Positions 13,472 to 15,645 of a DNA stretch of 15,645 bases are shown here, in pieces (the first letter of the stretch is position 1; each line of letters starts with the position of its first letter). Source of the stretch: Syntrophomonadaceae bacterium (GTDB lineage: Bacteria; Bacillota; Syntrophomonadia; Syntrophomonadales; Syntrophothermaceae); NCBI GenBank assembly GCA_029907055.1, contig JARYMO010000011.1, forward strand, positions 1-15,645, written 5' to 3'. Below the pieces are notes generated by a model that searched no databases, was not told where the DNA came from, and worked only from the letters and a program-made list of their open reading frames with translations. A program made the position numbers and the translations under genes.

Positions 13472-13684
13472 GTGACGGTGAAGCGCAACGAAGCAGATGT
13501 GGCGTGTGAGATAATCAGTGAGAAGCAGGGGCCGGTCTTCTATCGGGAACTGCTGGAGGAGATACTGTCCAGAATGGGACGGGAGATCAATCCTCGGAAT
13601 ATGGCGGCGGTCTACACGCAACTGAACCTGGACAACCGCATGATGCATGTTGGGGACGGCTACTGGACCGTAAGAGTGCGGTGA
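13472..13684 (+). CDS. rpoE: RNA polymerase delta-like protein (HARE-HTH domain only)
   Basis: This 70-residue protein matches the globular HARE-HTH domain of the Gram-positive RNA polymerase delta subunit: DVACEIISEKQGPVFYRELL, then NPRNMAAVYTQLNLDNRMMH and VGDGYWTVRVR. Classical delta subunits have a long acidic, disordered C-terminal tail that displaces nucleic acids from polymerase. Here the protein stops at the end of the domain, so it may have a different or reduced activity. GTG 13472 follows GGGGG (13461-13465) by 6 bases; GTG 13478 is an alternative. Its place after argS and ahead of pyrG is like that of delta genes in other Bacillota. The symbol refers to the delta subunit gene, not to the sigma factor that shares it. 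Confidence 0.8.
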   Translation: MTVKRNEADVACEIISEKQGPVFYRELLEEILSRMGREINPRNMAAVYTQLNLDNRMMHVGDGYWTVRVR

Positions 13685-13697
13685 GGGGAGCAAGTCA

Positions 13698-14339
13698 ATG
13701 AAGATTTTCTGGTACGGACACGCCTGCTTCTTGCTCCAGTCGGAAGGGTGTCGGTTGGTCACTGACCCATTCGGCCCCGAAGTGGGCTATCCTATGCCCG
13801 GGCTGTCTGCGGACATCGTGACCGTGAGTCACGAGCACTATGACCACAACGCCGTGAAGGCTGTGCGCGGGAAGCCCACGGTTATCAGAGGTGCGGGAAG
13901 CCACGAAGCGGCCGGCGTTCGGGTAACCGGGATACCGACCTATCATGACCGGAGCCACGGGAAGGAACGCGGTACGAACACGGTTTTCATCATCGAGATG
14001 GAAGGAATCCGGATAGTCCACCTGGGGGATCTCGGGCATGTGCTGTCCTTTGAGCAGGTGGAGGGTATCGGTGCCGTTGATGTGCTCCTGGTGCCGGTCG
14101 GGGGCAGATTCACCATCGACGCTGAAGAGGCGGCGGCTACCGTGAGCCAGCTGCGGCCGCGCATCACCATTCCCATGCACTTCCAGACCCCGCATCTCTC
14201 GTTCGAGTTAGCCCCGGTGGAGGGCTTCCTGCGTCGATTTGAGCGGGTGACCAAGGTCCCCTACCTGGAGATCGATGCGGATAAACTCGACGAGGAACAG
14301 CGAGTGGTCGTGCTCGACTACCTGCACCCAGCACGGTGA
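13698..14339 (+). CDS. MBL-fold metal-dependent hydrolase, UPF0173 family
   Basis: This 213-residue protein is a metallo-beta-lactamase-fold hydrolase of the UPF0173/UlaG-like group. It has the opening MKIFWYGHACFLLQSEG, the metal-binding HxHxDH as H45-E-H47-Y-D49-H50 (TVSHEHYDHNAV), a second part with IPTYHDRSHG, IVHLGDLGHVL, the family's LLVPVGGRFTIDAEEA and the late IPMHFQTPH. The physiological substrate of this family is not known. ATG 13698 follows AGGGGAG (13684-13690) by 7 bases. The gene lies 13 bases after the delta-like gene and probably belongs to the same transcript. It is a common neighbour of housekeeping genes in Bacillota without a known link. Confidence 0.9.
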   Translation: MKIFWYGHACFLLQSEGCRLVTDPFGPEVGYPMPGLSADIVTVSHEHYDHNAVKAVRGKPTVIRGAGSHEAAGVRVTGIPTYHDRSHGKERGTNTVFIIEMEGIRIVHLGDLGHVLSFEQVEGIGAVDVLLVPVGGRFTIDAEEAAATVSQLRPRITIPMHFQTPHLSFELAPVEGFLRRFERVTKVPYLEIDADKLDEEQRVVVLDYLHPAR

Positions 14340-14365
14340 GTCGGATAAGTCCACGCGAAGAGCAG

Positions 14366-14410
14366 GCAGGGGCGGCTGGGCACAGGCGCATGCGTAGCCT
14401 GCCGCCCTGC
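14366..14410 (+). promoter_or_regulatory. Long GC-rich hairpin in the pyrG leader
   Basis: GCAGGGGCGGC (14366-14376) pairs with GCCGCCCTGC (14401-14410) apart from one bulged G, enclosing a second small stem AGGC (14384-14387) with GCCT (14397-14400). No T run follows, so it is not a typical terminator. It could be a leader structure or a 3' end for the preceding transcript. Confidence 0.45.
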
Positions 14411-14463
14411 GCACGACGGTGACCTTTGAGGAGGATGGCGGAAAGAAAGAGGAGGAACCTTAC

Positions 14464-15645
14464 GTGACCAAGTTCGTGTTCGTAACCGGGGGAGTTGTCT
14501 CCTCGCTGGGCAAAGGCATCACCGCTGCCTCGCTGGGACGTCTGTTGAAGAGCAGAGGGCTCAAGGTCTCGCTGCAGAAGTTTGATCCCTACATAAACGT
14601 GGACCCGGGCACGATGAGCCCTTATCAGCACGGGGAGGTGTTCGTCACAGAAGACGGCGCAGAAACCGACCTGGACGTGGGACACTACGAGCGGTTCGTC
14701 GACGAGAATCTGAGCCGCAGCGCCAACGTCACCACCGGTCAGATATACGAGGCAGTCATCAATAAGGAGAGGCGTGGGGACTACCTGGGACAGACGGTCC
14801 AGGTAATCCCTCACATCACCAATGAGATAAAGGAACGCATCCTGCAGGTGGCACGAGAGTCACGTCCCGATGTGGTCATCACTGAAATCGGGGGGACCGT
14901 AGGGGATATCGAATCACTGCCCTTCCTGGAAGCTATCCGGCAACTCAAGGTCGACGTGGGCAAAGGCAACGTGCTGTACGTTCACGTCACGCTCGTGCCG
15001 TACATCAAAGCGGCCGGCGAATTGAAGACCAAACCCAGTCAGCACAGTGTGAAAGAACTTCGCAGCATCGGCATCCAGCCCGACATCCTGGTCTGTCGAA
15101 CGGAAAAGGCGCTGTCGCGAGATATCAAGAACAAGCTCGCGCTCTTCTGTGACGTGGCTCCGGAGGCGGTAATTGAGGCCCTGGATGCCGACACCATCTA
15201 TGAGGTTCCCCTGCGCTATCGGGACGAGGGGCTGGATCAGATCGTGGTGGAGAAGCTTGGACTGTCGTGCCCGACTGCCGACATGGAGGAGTGGGCGACG
15301 ATGGTTCAGAACATCAAGAACCCTAGAGGGGAAGTCATCGTCGCCCTGGTCGGGAAATACGTCGAGCTGCGCGACGCCTACCTGAGCCTTATCGAAGCGC
15401 TCTGTCACGCGGGCACCCACAACCGGGTGCGGGTTACCATACGCTGGGTGTACGCCGAACGCATTGAGGAAGCAGGGACGCAGGACCTGCACGGAGTCGA
15501 TGCGGTCCTGGTGCCCGGCGGTTTCGGCGAACGGGGGGTGGAAGGGAAGATACGCGCCATCCAGTTCGCACGCGAGAACAGCATTCCCTTGCTCGGCATC
15601 TGCCTGGGCATGCAGTGCGCGGTGATAGAGTTCGCCCGCAACGTC
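14464..15645 (+). CDS. pyrG: CTP synthase, 3'-truncated by the window end
   Basis: PyrG converts UTP to CTP with ATP and glutamine. The 394 visible residues cover the whole synthetase domain: KFVFVTGGVVSSLGKGITAA with the ATP loop, SLQKFDPYINVDPGTMSPYQ, HGEVFVTEDGAETDLDVGHY, ITEIGGTVGDIESLPFLEA and KTKPSQHSVKELR. The first part of the glutamine amidotransferase domain follows, up to LGICLGMQ, where C380 is the catalytic nucleophile. The frame is still open at the last base. Homologues run to about 535-550 residues, so the remaining catalytic His and Glu lie outside the window. GTG 14464 has AGAGGAGGAA (14448-14457) upstream and starts the homology. There is a 124-base leader with a hairpin and no obvious promoter. 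Confidence 0.96.
   Translation, partial: MTKFVFVTGGVVSSLGKGITAASLGRLLKSRGLKVSLQKFDPYINVDPGTMSPYQHGEVFVTEDGAETDLDVGHYERFVDENLSRSANVTTGQIYEAVINKERRGDYLGQTVQVIPHITNEIKERILQVARESRPDVVITEIGGTVGDIESLPFLEAIRQLKVDVGKGNVLYVHVTLVPYIKAAGELKTKPSQHSVKELRSIGIQPDILVCRTEKALSRDIKNKLALFCDVAPEAVIEALDADTIYEVPLRYRDEGLDQIVVEKLGLSCPTADMEEWATMVQNIKNPRGEVIVALVGKYVELRDAYLSLIEALCHAGTHNRVRVTIRWVYAERIEEAGTQDLHGVDAVLVPGGFGERGVEGKIRAIQFARENSIPLLGICLGMQCAVIEFARNV

Noticed and set aside
1..15645. Mobile elements, CRISPR arrays, long direct repeats or an attachment site next to the tRNAs.
   Set aside because: No transposase, integrase or repeated spacer pattern, and no second copy of a tRNA 3' end was seen.

Overview
The window is a GC-rich bacterial chromosome segment with every recognisable gene on the + strand. 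The gene set points to an anaerobic, Gram-positive member of the Clostridia-like Bacillota: rpsF-ssb-rpsR followed by a MazG-like gene and rplI, a SCIFF peptide with its radical SAM maturase, a LysM-G5-M23 peptidase, a HARE-type RNA polymerase delta protein, selD with a YedF-like gene, and strong AGGAGG-type ribosome binding sites with many GTG starts (7 of the 18 visible starts; purA appears to use TTG). I cannot name the genus. No mobile element, CRISPR array, rRNA or phage gene is visible.

Layout. 1-1672: the 3' part of selD (selenophosphate synthetase; its start lies outside the window), a DsrE/YedF-type selenium-associated protein beginning directly after the selD stop codon, and a small DUF951 protein. 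1673-1892: leader of the ribosomal operon with two good promoters and a structured RNA resembling an S6:S18 autoregulatory site. 1893-3929: rpsF, ssb, rpsR, a MazG-like gene between two hairpins, and rplI. 3930-5339: a strong promoter and purA. 5336-5670: tRNA-Val(CAC) and tRNA-Gly(CCC), each with its own promoter and terminator. 5720-7358: scfA and scfB, a ranthipeptide (SCIFF) precursor and its radical SAM/SPASM maturase, separated by a hairpin. 7469-8809: membrane-anchored LysM-G5-M23 peptidase, closed by a strong terminator. 9079-10921: murA and rlmH. 11153-11665: an unrecognised cysteine-rich protein. 11781-14339: argS, a short delta-type protein and an MBL-fold hydrolase of the UPF0173 family. 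14464-15645: pyrG, cut by the window end just after its glutaminase nucleophile. No gene-free stretch exceeds 300 bases; the longest (8810-9078) holds a terminator, a probable promoter and the murA leader.

Most of the window is housekeeping: translation (rpsF, rpsR, rplI, argS, tRNAs, rlmH), replication and repair (ssb), nucleotide synthesis (purA, pyrG) and cell wall (murA, M23 peptidase). The accessory interest lies in the selenium genes, the SCIFF locus and the orphan cysteine-rich protein. The most notable direct observations are a SCIFF precursor with seven rather than six cysteines, an intercistronic hairpin that could set the precursor-to-maturase ratio, and a YedF-like protein whose N-terminal 60 residues are not a recognisable TusA domain. 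I did not find a convincing wholly new system.
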